Position numbers and translations under genes: made by a program
The notes under the pieces: generated by a model
What the model was told of the DNA's origin: nothing
The model's database searches: none
What the model saw: only the letters and a program-made list of their open reading frames with translations
Shown here: positions 45,736 through 58,194 of the stretch, in pieces
How positions within the stretch are numbered: position 1 is the stretch's first letter
Layout: each line of letters starts with the position of its first letter
DNA from: Climacium dendroides
Taxonomy: Eukaryota; Streptophyta; Bryopsida; Hypnales; Climaciaceae
Direction: 5' to 3'
Assembly (NCBI GenBank): GCA_950106755.1
Contig: CATNNA010000008.1
Location: forward strand, 558,001 to 622,000
Length of the DNA stretch: 64,000 bases

Positions 45736-47368
45736 ATGCCGCAGTTAAAGCGCAGTCGAAATCAGGGACCAGTGAGCGCTCAGAGGATAGAAATTAGAGT
45801 AAGGAAAGTGGCTCCTTTAGAGCCCAGTAGTAAATGGGAGAGAGTCGAATTGATGGAGGACCTCTCCGCCATGGGTTGCGTAGGGTTCCTGGGGAAACCC
45901 TAGGGGTTTTGGAACGAGGCAGTAGTGAGGGAGCTCATCGATGGAGCCCCTAACCAGTTCGATAATACTATTCGGCCAGTTCCGCCCATGTAGACTAGGG
46001 AGATCTGGAGGAAAGTTTACGATCTGGAAGAAGGCGGCGCGGAACAGGCCAACCGGAAGGGAGACTTCGTGCGTGGGAAGTTCCGGGGAGTAGCTAACCC
46101 CAAGGACGGGTACGCAATCGAAGACTGCGTCAATGCGCGGCACAAGCTTCTGCTGGAGTTCCTGGTCCCGATTCTACATCCGGAAAAACCTACCCGGGTG
46201 ACTTCTACGCTCGGAAACGCGATCTTTGGAGCCCTGAGCGGAGAGAAGCGGATGGATTGGGCAGCATTCATTCAGACGATGGTGAATGTCTTAGTCTCAA
46301 ATGTGGGAAAGAGTAGGACTACTCCGATAAGCCCCTACCTTTTCCACCTATACAAGAATAAGAGTCTTCTGACATCGGAGGAGAACAATAAATGGAGGGC
46401 GTAGATGGTTCTCTGGACGTGTGGAGGATCGGATGAGGAATCCGAGACGGAACCGGATAGCCCGGAACCGGAGGAGAAGGGTGAGAACCCTAAGAAGAGG
46501 AATTGGGAAGAACAGGAAGAGGACATTCTTCTCCACCGAAGGATGAAGAGGACGCCCAATTTGAGGGGGTCTCTTTCGGGGCTTCGGAAGGATAAGGGAC
46601 CGGATATAGTGGAATCGGTCATCTCGAAGAAGTAGGAGCCGGTGGAAGTGGTCAGACCGAAACTCGTTCCATCATCCCTGTTGATGGACCTGACGGGTCC
46701 ATACAACGACCTAATCCGGATTCTCAGTACAGTGAGAGCGGATTGGAAAGTGAAGACCATGACGTAACGTGAGGTGGCGGATTTGGTAGGAAGCACTCCG
46801 ACCAGTTCCCTGCCGGAAGCCGTGGCGAACTGCATCAGCAATCCGGACGAAGTGAAGGAGTTGGAGGATAGATTGCTCAAGCAAAATATCAACCAGCGGG
46901 AGACAGACAAGCAGATGAACCGGTTGCGAGGAGAAATCCAAAGCTACCGGAAGGACTTGGATGCTAGTCACGACCAAGTGAAGGCCGCAATGTCCCTACT
47001 GGAGGAGACCCTGACTGCAATCAACCGAATCACGACAGTAGTAGGGGCATCTCGTAAAGTAATGGCGAAGGCCAAATTGTTTGATGAGGAGATACACAAG
47101 GATCCAAAACCTTCAGATACCCGTATCGCTCGCATCTTGGCTACCTTCATCCGCGCATTAGAAAAGGCAATGAAGGAATTCCGGAAGGACGCAAAGGCAT
47201 TAGAGGATACCGTCCGCAAATTCAGAAGTGGCTTAGTCTCTTTATCTGGAAACTCGATCCCAGGTGAATTCGATGACGTAGAGATATTGGACAAGAACTT
47301 TGAAACTCCAATATCAACAGAAAAAAAGGCTAGAAGGACTTCTACTTCAGAAACCCCACGGACGAGGA
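45736..47368 (+). pseudogene. Element-encoded coiled-coil protein, copy 3, five in-frame stops
   Basis: The start MPQLKRSRN at 45736 matches MPRLNRKRG of copy 2. One frame is kept for 1.6 kb with stops at 45901 (TAG), 45991 (TAG), 46402 (TAG), 46633 (TAG) and 46765 (TAA). The first two replace Trp of copy 2 (KPWGF and the Trp before SEALW). The conserved domain reads EDLSAMGCVGFLGKP, RKVYDLEEGGAEQ, KLLLEFLVPILHPEKPTRV and NAIFGALSGEKRMDW, then SPYLFHLYKNKSLL. After the stop at 46402 comes an acidic Pro-rich linker (EESETEPDSPEPEEKGENPK). Then the helical part has MNRLRGEIQSYRKDLDASHD, KAKLFDEEIHKDPK and RALEKAMKEFRKDAKALED. The C-terminus is lost at the junction with the satellite, which happens to continue the frame to 47526. 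Confidence 0.6.
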
Positions 47369-47974
47369 CACGCATTGCCTTCACATTTTCTCCTCGAATG
47401 ACCATGTTGCAACAAGAAAAGGATGGCTTGGAGCATTGGCAACTTCTACATTGCTTCGCTTTCATATTTGTACGACCAATGTGCATGAGATTTGAAGTTT
47501 GGGCGTCAAAATACAAGGCAATGTGACTATCTCTATTTGAAATTCTCGCACATTCCCTTCCAATTTAGACCATACAATAAGTTGTTACAAATAGTTTGAA
47601 CGTGATATCTTGGAACACTTGCATTTCTCAAATTTTCTTGCTTTCATTTTCCTACGTGCAATGTCTATGAGGTTTGAAATGATGGAGGCCCTCAAAGTGC
47701 AAGGCAAGCCTAATTCAATTTTGTTGAATTTGTCAAGCATTGCCTTCACATTTTCTCCTCGAATGACCATGTTGCAACAAGAAAAGGATGGCTTGGAGCA
47801 TTGGCAACTTCCACATTGCTTGGCTTCCATATTTGTACGAGCAATGTGCATGAGATTTGAAGTTTGGGCGTCAAAATACAAGGCAATGTGACTATCTCTA
47901 TTTGAAATTCTCGCGCATTCCCTTTGAATTTAGACCATACAATAAGTTGTTACAAATAGTTTGAAAGTGATATC

Positions 47975-50894
47975 TTGGGACACTTGCATTTGTCAAGTTT
48001 TCTTGCTCTCATTTTCCTACGTGCAATGTCTATGAGGTTTGAAATGATGGAGGCCCTCAAAGTGCAAGGCAAGCCTAATTCAATTTTGTTGATTTTGTCA
48101 AGCATTGCCTTCACATTTTCTCCTCGAATGACCATGTTGCAACAAGAAAAGGATGGCTTGGAGCATTGGCAACTTCCACATTGCTTGGCTTCCATATTTG
48201 TACGAGCAATGTGCATGAGATTTGAAGTTTGGGCGTCAAAATACAAGGCAATGTGACTATCTCTATTTGAAATTCTCGCGCATTCCCTTCCAATTTAGAC
48301 CATACAATAAGTTGTTACAAATAGTTTGAAAGTGATATCTTGCGACACTTGCATTTGTCAAGTTTTCTTGCTCTCATTTTCCTACGTGCAATGTCTATGA
48401 GGTTTGAAATGATGGAGGCCCTCAAAGTGCAAGGCAAGCCTAATTCAATTTTGTGGATTTTGTCAAGCATTGCCTTCACATTTTCTCCTCGAATGACCAT
48501 GTTGCAACAAGAAAAGGATGGCTTGGAGCATTGGCAACTTCCACATTGCTTGGCTTCCATATTTGTACGACCAATGTGCATGAGATTTGAAGTTTGGGCG
48601 TCAAAATACAAGGCAATGTGACTATCTCTATTTGAAATTCTCGCGCATTCCCTTCGAATTAAGACCATACAATAAGTTGTTACAAATAGTTTGAAAGTGA
48701 TATCTTGCGACACTTGCATTTGTCAAATTTTCTTGCTTTCATTTTCCTAAGTGCAATGTCTATGAGGTTTGAAATGATGGAGGCCCTCAAAGTGCAAGGC
48801 AAGCCTAATTCAATTTTGTTGAATTTGTCACGCATTGCCTTCACATTTTCTCCTGAAATGACCATGTTGCAACAAGAAAAGGATGGCTTGGAGCATTGGC
48901 AACTTCCACATTGCTTTGCCTCCATATTTGTACGAGCAATGTGCATGAGATTTGAAGTTTGGGCGTCAAAATACAAGGCAATGTGACTATCTCTATTTGA
49001 AATTCTCGCGCATTCCCTTCGAATTAAGACCATACAATAAGTTGTTACAAATAGTTTGAAAGTGATATCTTGCGACACTTGCATTTGTCAAGTTTTCTTG
49101 CTCTCATTTTCCTACGTGCAATGTCTATGAGGTTTGAAATGATGGAGGCCCTCAAAGTGCAAGGCAAGCCTAATTCAATTTTGTTGAATTTGTCACGCAT
49201 TGCCTTCACATTTTCTCCTCGAATGACCATGTTGCAACAAGAAAAGGATGGCTTGGAGCATTGGCAACTTCCACATTGCTTTGCCTCCATATTTGTACGA
49301 GCAATGTGCATGAGATTTGAAGTTTGGGCGTCAAAATACAAGGCAATGTGACTATCTCTATTTGAAATTCTCGCGCATTCCCTTCGAATTAAGACCATAC
49401 AATAAGTTGTTACAAATAGTTTGAAAGTGATATCTTGGGACACTTGCATTTGTCAAGTTTTCTTGCTCTCATTTTCCTACGTGCAATGTCTATGAGGTTT
49501 GAAATGATGGAGGCCCTCAAAGTGCAAGGCAAGCCTAATTCAATTTTGTTGATTTTGTCAAGCATTGCCTTCACATTTTCTCCTCGAATGACCATGTTGC
49601 AACAAGAAAAGGATGGCTTGGAGCATTGGCAACTTCCACATTGCTTGGCTTCCATATTTGTACGAGCAATGTGCATGAGATTTGAAGTTTGGGCGTCAAA
49701 ATACAAGGCAATGTGACTATCTCTATTTGAAATTCTCGCGCATTCCCTTCCAATTTAGACCATACAATAAGTTGTTACAAATAGTTTGAAAGTGATATCT
49801 TGCGACACTTGCATTTGTCAAGTTTTCTTGCTCTCATTTTCCTACGTGCAATGTCTATGAGGTTTGAAATGATGGAGGCCCTCAAAGTGCAAGGCAAGCC
49901 TAATTCAATTTTGTGGATTTTGTCAAGCATTGCCTTCACATTTTCTCCTCGAATGACCATGTTGCAACCAGAAAAGGATGGCTTGGAGCATTGGCAACTT
50001 CCACATTGCTTGGCTTCCATATTTGTACGACCAATGTGCATGAGATTTGAAGTTTGGGCGTCAAAATACAAGGCAATGTGACTATCTCTATTTGAAATTC
50101 TCGCGCATTCCCTTTGAATTTAGACCATACAATAAGTTGTTACAAATAGTTTGAAAGTGATATCTTGCGACACTTGCATTTGTCAAATTTTCTTGCTTTC
50201 ATTTTCCTAAGTGCAATGTCTATGAGGTTTGAAATGATGGAGGCCCTCAAAGTGCAAGGCAAGCCTAATTCAATTTTGTTGAATTTGTCACGCATTACCT
50301 TCACATTTTCTCCTCGAATGACCATGTTGCAACAAGAAAAGGATGGCTTGGAGCATTGGCAACTTCCACATTGCTTTGCCTCCATATTTGTACGAGCAAT
50401 GTGCATGAGATTTGAAGTTTGGGCGTCAAAATACAAGGCAATGTGACTATCTCTATTTGAAATTCTCGCGCATTCCCTTCGAATTAAGACCATACAATAA
50501 GTTGTTACAAATAGTTTGAAAGTGATATCTTGGGACACTTGCATTTGTCAAGTTTTCTTGCTCTCATTTTCCTACGTGCAATGTCTATGAGGTTTGAAAT
50601 GATGGAGGCCCTCAAAGTGCAAGGCAAGCCTAATTCAATTTTGTTGATTTTGTCAAGCATTGCCTTCACATTTTCTCCTCGAATGACCATGTTGCAACAA
50701 GAAAAGGATGGCTTGGAGCATTGGCAACTTCCACATTGCTTGGCTTCCATATTTGTACGACCAATGTGCATGAGATTTGAAGTTTGGGCGTCAAAATACA
50801 AGGCAATGTGACTATCTCTATTTGAAATTCTCGCGCATTCCCTTCCAATTTAGACCATACAATAAGTTGTTACAAATAGTTTGAAAGTGATATC
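47975..50894. repeat. Higher-order block: four-monomer (1,460 bp) duplication
   Basis: Monomers at 47975, 48340 and 48705 share private variants with those at 49435, 49800 and 50165: TTGGGACAC with GATTTTGTC; TTGTGGATTTTG; and CAAATTTTCTTGCTTTC with CCTAAGTGC. The fourth pair is less alike, so the copying is partly overwritten. Confidence 0.7.
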
Positions 50895-53084
50895 TTGCGA
50901 CACTTGCATTTGTCAAGTTTTCTTGCTCTCATTTTCCTACGTGCAATGTCTATGAGGTTTGAAATGATGGAGGCCCTCAAAGTGCAAGGCAAGCCTAATT
51001 CAATTTTGTTGAATTTGTCAAGCATTGCCTTCACATTTTCTCCTCAAATGACCATGTTGCAACAAGAAAAGGATGGCTTGGAGCATTGGCAACTTCCACA
51101 TTGCCTTGCCTCCATATTTGTACGAGCAATGTGCATGAGATTTGAAGTTTGGGCGTCAAAATACAAGGCAATGTGACTATCTCTATTTGAAATTCTCGCG
51201 CATTCCCTTCGAATTAAGACCATACAATAAGTTGTTACAAATAGTTTGAAAGTGATATCTTGCGACACTTGCATTTGTCAAGTTTTCTTGCTCTCATTTT
51301 CCTACGTGCAATGTCTATGAGGTTTGAAATGATGGAGGCCCTCAAAGTGCAAGGCAAGCCTAATTCAATTTTGTTGATTTTGTCAAGCATTGCCTTCACA
51401 TTTTCTCCTCGAATGACCATGTTGCAACAAGAAAAGGATGGCTTGGAGCATTGGCAACTTCCACATTGCTTTGCCTCCATATTTGTACGAGCAATGTGCA
51501 TGAGATTTGAAGTTTGGGCGTCAAAATACAAGGCAATGTGACTATCTCTATTTGAAATTCTCGCGCATTCCCTTCGAATTAAGACCATACAATAAGTTGT
51601 TACAAATAGTTTGAAAGTGATATCTTGCGACACTTGCATTTGTCAAATTTTCTTGCTTTCATTTTCCTACGTGCAATGTCTATGAGGTTTGAAATGATGG
51701 AGGCCCTCAAAGTGCAAGGCAAGCCTAATTCAATTTTGTTGAATTTGTGAAGCATTGCCTTCACATTTTCTCCTCAAATGACCATGTTGCAACAAGAAAA
51801 GGATGGCTTGGAGCATTGGCAACTTCCACATTGCCTTGCCTCCATATTTGTACGAGCAATGTGCATGAGATTTGAAGTTTGGGCGTCAAAATACAAGGCA
51901 ATGTGACTATCTCTATTTGAAATTCTCGCGCATTCCCTTCGAATTAAGACCATACAATAAGTTGTTACAAATAGTTTGAAAGTGATATCTTGCGACACTT
52001 GCATTTGTCAAGTTTTCTTGCTCTCATTTTCCTACGTGCAATGTCTATGAGGTTTGAAATGATGGAGGCCCTCAAAGTGCAAGGCAAGCCTAATTCAATT
52101 TTGTTGAATTTGTGAAGCATTGCCTTCACATTTTGTCCTGAAATGACCATGTTGCAACAAGAAAAGGATGGCTTGGAGCATTGGCAACTTCCACATTGCT
52201 TGGCTTCCATATTTGTACGAGCAATGTGCATGAGATTTGAAGTTTGGGCAACAAAATACAAGGCAATGTGACTATCTCTATTTGAAATTCTCGCGCATTC
52301 CCTTCCAATTTAGACCATACAATAAGTTGTTACAAATAGTTTGAAAGTGATATCTTGCGACACTTGCATTTGTCAAGTTTTCTTGCTTTCATTTTCCTAC
52401 GTGCAATGTCTATGAGGTTTGAAATGATGGAGGCCCTCAAAGTGCAAGGCAAGCCTAATTCAATTTTGTTGAATTTGTCACGCATTGCCTTCACATTTTG
52501 TCCTGAAATGACCATGTTGCAACAAGAAAAGGATGGCTTGGAGCATTGGCAACTTCCACATTGCTTGGCTTCCATATTTGTACGAGCAATGTGCATGAGA
52601 TTTGAAGTTTGGGCGTCAAAATACAAGGCAATGTGACTATCTCTATTTGAAATTCTCGCGCATTCCCTTCGAATTAAGACCATACAATAAGTTGTTACAA
52701 ATAGTTTGAAAGTGATATCTTGCGACACTTGCATTTGTCAAGTTTTCTTGCTCTCATTTTCCTACGTGCAATGTCTATGAGGTTTGAAATGATGGAGGCC
52801 CTCAAAGTGCAAGGCAAGCCTAATTCAATTTTGTTGAATTTGTCAAGCATTGCCTTCACATTTTCTCCTCAAATGACCATGTTGCAACAAGAAAAGGATG
52901 GCTTGGAGCATTGGCAACTTCCACATTGCTTTGCCTCCATATTTGTACGAGCAATGTGCATGAGATTTGAAGTTTGGGCGTCAAAATACAAGGCAATGTG
53001 ACTATCTCTATTTGAAATTCTCGCGCATTCCCTTCGAATTAAGACCATACAATAAGTTGTTACAAATAGTTTGAAAGTGATATC

Positions 53085-55274
53085 TTGCGACACTTGCATT
53101 TGTCAGGTTTTCTTGCTCTCATTTTCCTAAGTGCAATGTCTATGAGGTTTGAAATGATGGAGGCCCTCAAAGTGCAAGGCAAGCCTAATTCAATTTTGTT
53201 GAATTTGTCAAGCATTGCCTTCACATTTTCTCCTCGAATGACCATGTTGCAACAAGAAAAGGATGGCTTGGAGCATTGGCAACTTCCACATTGCTTGGCT
53301 TCCATATTTGTACGACCAATGTGCATGAGATTTGAAGTTTGGGCGTCAAAATACAAGGCAATGTGACTATCTCTATTTGAAATTCTCGGGCATTCCCTTC
53401 CAATTTAGACCATACAATAAGTTGTTACAAATAGTTTGAAAGTGATATCTTGCGACACTTGCATTTGTCAAGTTTTCTTGCTCTCATTTTCCTACGTGCA
53501 ATGTCTATGAGGTTTGAAATGATGGAGGCCCTCAAAGTGCAAGGCAAGCCTAATTCAATTTTGTTGAATTTGTCAAGCATTGCCTTCACATTTTCTCCTC
53601 AAATGACCATGTTGCAACAAGAAAAGGATGGCTTGGAGCATTGGCAACTTCCACATTGCTTTGCCTCCATATTTGTACGACCAATGTGCATGAGATTTGA
53701 AGTTTGGGCGTCAAAATACAAGGCAATGTGACTATCTCTATTTGAAATTCTCGCGCATTCCCTTCGAATTAAGACCATACAATAAGTTGTTACAAATAGT
53801 TTGAAAGTGATATCTTGCGACACTTGCATTTGTCAAGTTTTCTTGCTCTCATTTTCCTACGTGCAATGTCTATGAGGTTTGAAATGATGGAGGCCCTCAA
53901 AGTGCAAGGCAAGCCTAATTCAATTTTGTTGAATTTGTCAAGCATTGCCTTCACATTTTGTCCTCAAATGACCATGTTGCAACAAGAAAAGGATGGCTTG
54001 GAGCATTGGCAACTTCCACATTGCTTTGCCTCCATATTTGTACGAGCAATGTGCATGAGATTTGAAGTTTGGGCGTCAAAATACAAGGCAATGTGACTAT
54101 CTCTATTTGAAATTCTCGCGCATTCCCTTCGAATTAAGACCATACAATAAGTTGTTACAAATAGTTTGAAAGTGATATCTTGCGACACTTGCATTTGTCA
54201 GGTTTTCTTGCTCTCATTTTCCTAAGTGCAATGTCTATGAGGTTTGAAATGATGGAGGCCCTCAAAGTGCAAGGCAAGCCTAATTCAATTTTGTTGAATT
54301 TGTCAAGCATTGCCTTCACATTTTCTCCTCGAATGACCATGTTGCAACAAGAAAAGGATGGCTTGGAGCATTGGCAACTTCCACATTGCTTGGCTTCCAT
54401 ATTTGTACGACCAATGTGCATGAGATTTGAAGTTTGGGCGTCAAAATACAAGGCAATGTGACTATCTCTATTTGAAATTCTCGGGCATTCCCTTCCAATT
54501 TAGACCATACAATAAGTTGTTACAAATAGTTTGAAAGTGATATCTTGCGACACTTGCATTTGTCAAGTTTTCTTGCTCTCATTTTCCTACGTGCAATGTC
54601 TATGAGGTTTGAAATGATGGAGGCCCTCAAAGTGCAAGGCAAGCCTAATTCAATTTTGTTGAATTTGTCAAGCATTGCCTTCACATTTTCTCCTCAAATG
54701 ACCATGTTGCAACAAGAAAAGGATGGCTTGGAGCATTGGCAACTTCCACATTGCCTTGCCTCCATATTTGTACGACCAATGTGCATGAGATTTGAAGTTT
54801 GGGCGTCAAAATACAAGGCAATGTGACTATCTCTATTTGAAATTCTCGCGCATTCCCTTCGAATTAAGACCATACAATAAGTTGTTACAAATAGTTTGAA
54901 AGTGATATCTTGCGACACTTGCATTTGTCAAGTTTTCTTGCTCTCATTTTCCTACGTGCAATGTCTATGAGGTTTGAAATGATGGAGGCCCTCAAAGTGC
55001 AAGGCAAGCCTAATTCAATTTTGTTGAATTTGTCAAGCATTGCCTTCACATTTTCTCCTCAAATGACCATGTTGCAACAAGAAAAGGATGGCTTGGAGCA
55101 TTGGCAACTTCCACATTGCTTGGCTTCCATATTTGTACGAGCAATGTGCATGAGATTTCAAGTTTGGGCAACAAAATACAAGGCAATGTGACTATCTCTA
55201 TTTGAAATTCTCGCGCATTCCCTTCGAATTAAGACCATACAATAAGTTGTTACAAATAGTTTGAAAGTGATATC
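53085..55274. repeat. Higher-order block: three-monomer (1,095 bp) duplication
   Basis: Monomers starting 53085 and 54180 both carry GTCAGGTTTTCTTGC with CCTAAGTGC and the CTCGGGCATT variant; 53450 and 54545 are close as well. Confidence 0.7.
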
Positions 55275-56004
55275 TTGCGACACTTGCATTTGTCAAGTTT
55301 TCTTGCTCTCATTTTCCTACGTGCAATGTCTATGAGGTTTGAAATGATGGAGGCCCTCAAAGTGCAAGGCAAGCCTAATTCAATTTTGTTGAATTTGTCA
55401 AGCATTGCCTTCACATTTTCTCCTCAAATGACCATGTTGCAACAAGAAAAGGATGGCTTGGAGCATTGGCAACTTCCACATTGCCTTGCCTCCATATTTG
55501 TACGACCAATGTGCATGAGATTTGAAGTTTGGGCGTCAAAATACAAGGCAATGTGACTATCTCTATTTGAAATTCTCGCGCATTCCCTTCGAATTAAGAC
55601 CATACAATAAGTTGTTACAAATAGTTTGAAAGTGATATCTTGCGACACTTGCATTTGTCAAGTTTTCTTGCTCTCATTTTCCTACGTGCAATGTCTATGA
55701 GGTTTGAAATGATGGAGGCCCTCAAAGTGCAAGGCAAGCCTAATTCAATTTTGTTGAATTTGTCAAGCATTGCCTTCACATTTTCTCCTCAAATGACCAT
55801 GTTGCAACAAGAAAAGGATGGCTTGGAGCATTGGCAACTTCCACATTGCTTGGCTTCCATATTTGTACGAGCAATGTGCATGAGATTTGAAGTTTGGGCA
55901 ACAAAATACAAGGCAATGTGACTATCTCTATTTGAAATTCTCGCGCATTCCCTTCGAATTAAGACCATACAATAAGTTGTTACAAATAGTTTGAAAGTGA
56001 TATC
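54545..56004. repeat. Higher-order block: two-monomer (730 bp) duplication
   Basis: 54545 and 55275 look identical. 54910 and 55640 share the rare GGGCAACAAAATAC variant and differ by one base seen (AGATTTCAAG against AGATTTGAAG). Confidence 0.7.
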
Positions 56005-58194
56005 TTGCGACACTTGCATTTGTCAAGTTTTCTTGCTTTCATTTTCCTACGTGCAATGTCTATGAGGTTTGAAATGATGGAGGCCCTCAAAGTGCAAGGC
56101 AAGCCTAATTCAATTTTGTTGAATTTGTCACGCATTGCCTTCACATTTTGTCCTGAAATGACCATGTTGCAACAAGAAAAGGATGGCTTGGAGCATTGGC
56201 AACTTCCACATTGCTTGGCTTCCATATTTGTACGAGCAATGTGCATGAGATTTGAAGTTTGGGCGTCAAAATACAAGGCAATGTGACTATCTCTATTTGA
56301 AATTCTCGCGCATTCCCTTCCAATTTAGACCATACAATAAGTTGTTACAAATAGTTTGAAAGTGATATCTTGCGACACTTGCATTTGTCAAGTTTTCTTG
56401 CTCTCATTTTCCTACGTGCAATGTCTATGAGGTTTGAAATGATGGAGGCCCTCAAAGTGCAAGGCAAGCCTAATTCAATTTTGTTGAATTTGTCAAGCAT
56501 TGCCTTCACATTTTCTCCTCGAATGACCATGTTGCAACAAGAAAAGGATGGCTTGGAGCATTGGCAACTTCCACATTGCTTGGCTTCCATATTTGTACGA
56601 CCAATGTGCATGAGATTTGAAGTTTGGGCGTCAAAATACAAGGCAATGTGACTATCTCTATTTGAAATTCTCGGGCATTCCCTTCCAATTTAGACCATAC
56701 AATAAGTTGTTACAAATAGTTTGAAAGTGATATCTTGGGACACTTGCATTTGTCAAGTTTTCTTGCTCTCATTTTCCTACGTGCAATGTCTATGAGGTTT
56801 GAAATGATGGAGGCCCTCAAAGTGCAAGGCAAGCCTAATTCAATTTTGTTGAATTTGTCAAGCATTGCCTTCACATTTTCTCCTCAAATGACCATGTTGC
56901 AACAAGAAAAGGATGGCTTGGAGCATTGGCAACTTCCACATTGCCTTGCCTCCATATTTGTACGAGCAATGTGCATGAGATTTGAAGTTTGGGCGTCAAA
57001 ATACAAGGCAATGTGACTATCTCTATTTGAAATTCTCGCGCATTCCCTTCGAATTAAGACCATACAATAAGTTGTTACAAATAGTTTGAAAGTGATATCT
57101 TGCGACACTTGCATTTGTCAAATTTTCTTGCTTTCATTTTCCTACGTGCAATGTCTATGAGGTTTGAAATGATGGAGGCCCTCAAAGTGCAAGGCAAGCC
57201 TAATTCAATTTTGTTGAATTTGTCACGCATTGCCTTCACATTTTGTCCTCAAATGACCATGTTGCAACAAGAAAAGGATGGCTTGGAGCATTGGCAACTT
57301 CCACATTGCTTGGCTTCCATATTTGTACGAGCAATGTGCATGAGATTTGAAGTTTGGGCGTCAAAATACAAGGCAATGTGACTATCTCTATTTGAAATTC
57401 TCGCGCATTCCCTTCGAATTAAGACCATACAATAAGTTGTTACAAATAGTTTGAAAGTGATATCTTGCGACACTTGCATTTGTCAAGTTTTCTTGCTCTC
57501 ATTTTCCTACGTGCAATGTCTATGAGGTTTGAAATGATGGAGGCCCTCAAAGTGCAAGGCAAGCCTAATTCAATTTTGTTGAATTTGTCAAGCATTGCCT
57601 TCACATTTTCTCCTCAAATGACCATGTTGCAACAAGAAAAGGATGGCTTGGAGCATTGGCAACTTCCACATTGCTTGGCTTCCATATTTGTACGACCAAT
57701 GTGCATGAGATTTGAAGTTTGGGCGTCAAAATACAAGGCAATGTGACTATCTCTATTTGAAATTCTCGGGCATTCCCTTCCAATTTAGACCATACAATAA
57801 GTTGTTACAAATAGTTTGAAAGTGATATCTTGCGACACTTGCATTTGTCAAGTTTTCTTGCTCTCATTTTCCTACGTGCAATGTCTATGAGGTTTGAAAT
57901 GATGGAGGCCCTCAAAGTGCAAGGCAAGCCTAATTCAATTTTGTTGAATTTGTCAAGGATTGCCTTCACATTTTCTCCTCAAATGACCATGTTGCAACAA
58001 GAAAAGGATGGCTTGGAGCATTGGCAACTTCCACATTGCCTTGCCTCCATATTTGTACGAGCAATGTGCATGAGATTTGAAGTTTGGGCGTCAAAATACA
58101 AGGCAATGTGACTATCTCTATTTGAAATTCTCGCGCATTCCCTTCGAATTAAGACCATACAATAAGTTGTTACAAATAGTTTGAAAGTGATATC

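Larger units (their letters stand above)
44843..47368 (+). mobile_element. ORF-bearing TG...CA-type element, copy 3, truncated by the satellite
   Basis: It carries the same protein type as copies 1 and 2, here on the plus strand. The start is placed at TGTGGGAATCC (44843) because copies 1 and 2, read from their ORF side, begin with TGTGACAACTC-like and CGTGGTACTC-like tips. This boundary is tentative and no target duplication can be checked. The 3' end of the ORF and the element's other terminus are missing: the sequence passes straight into satellite DNA at 47369. Confidence 0.6.
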
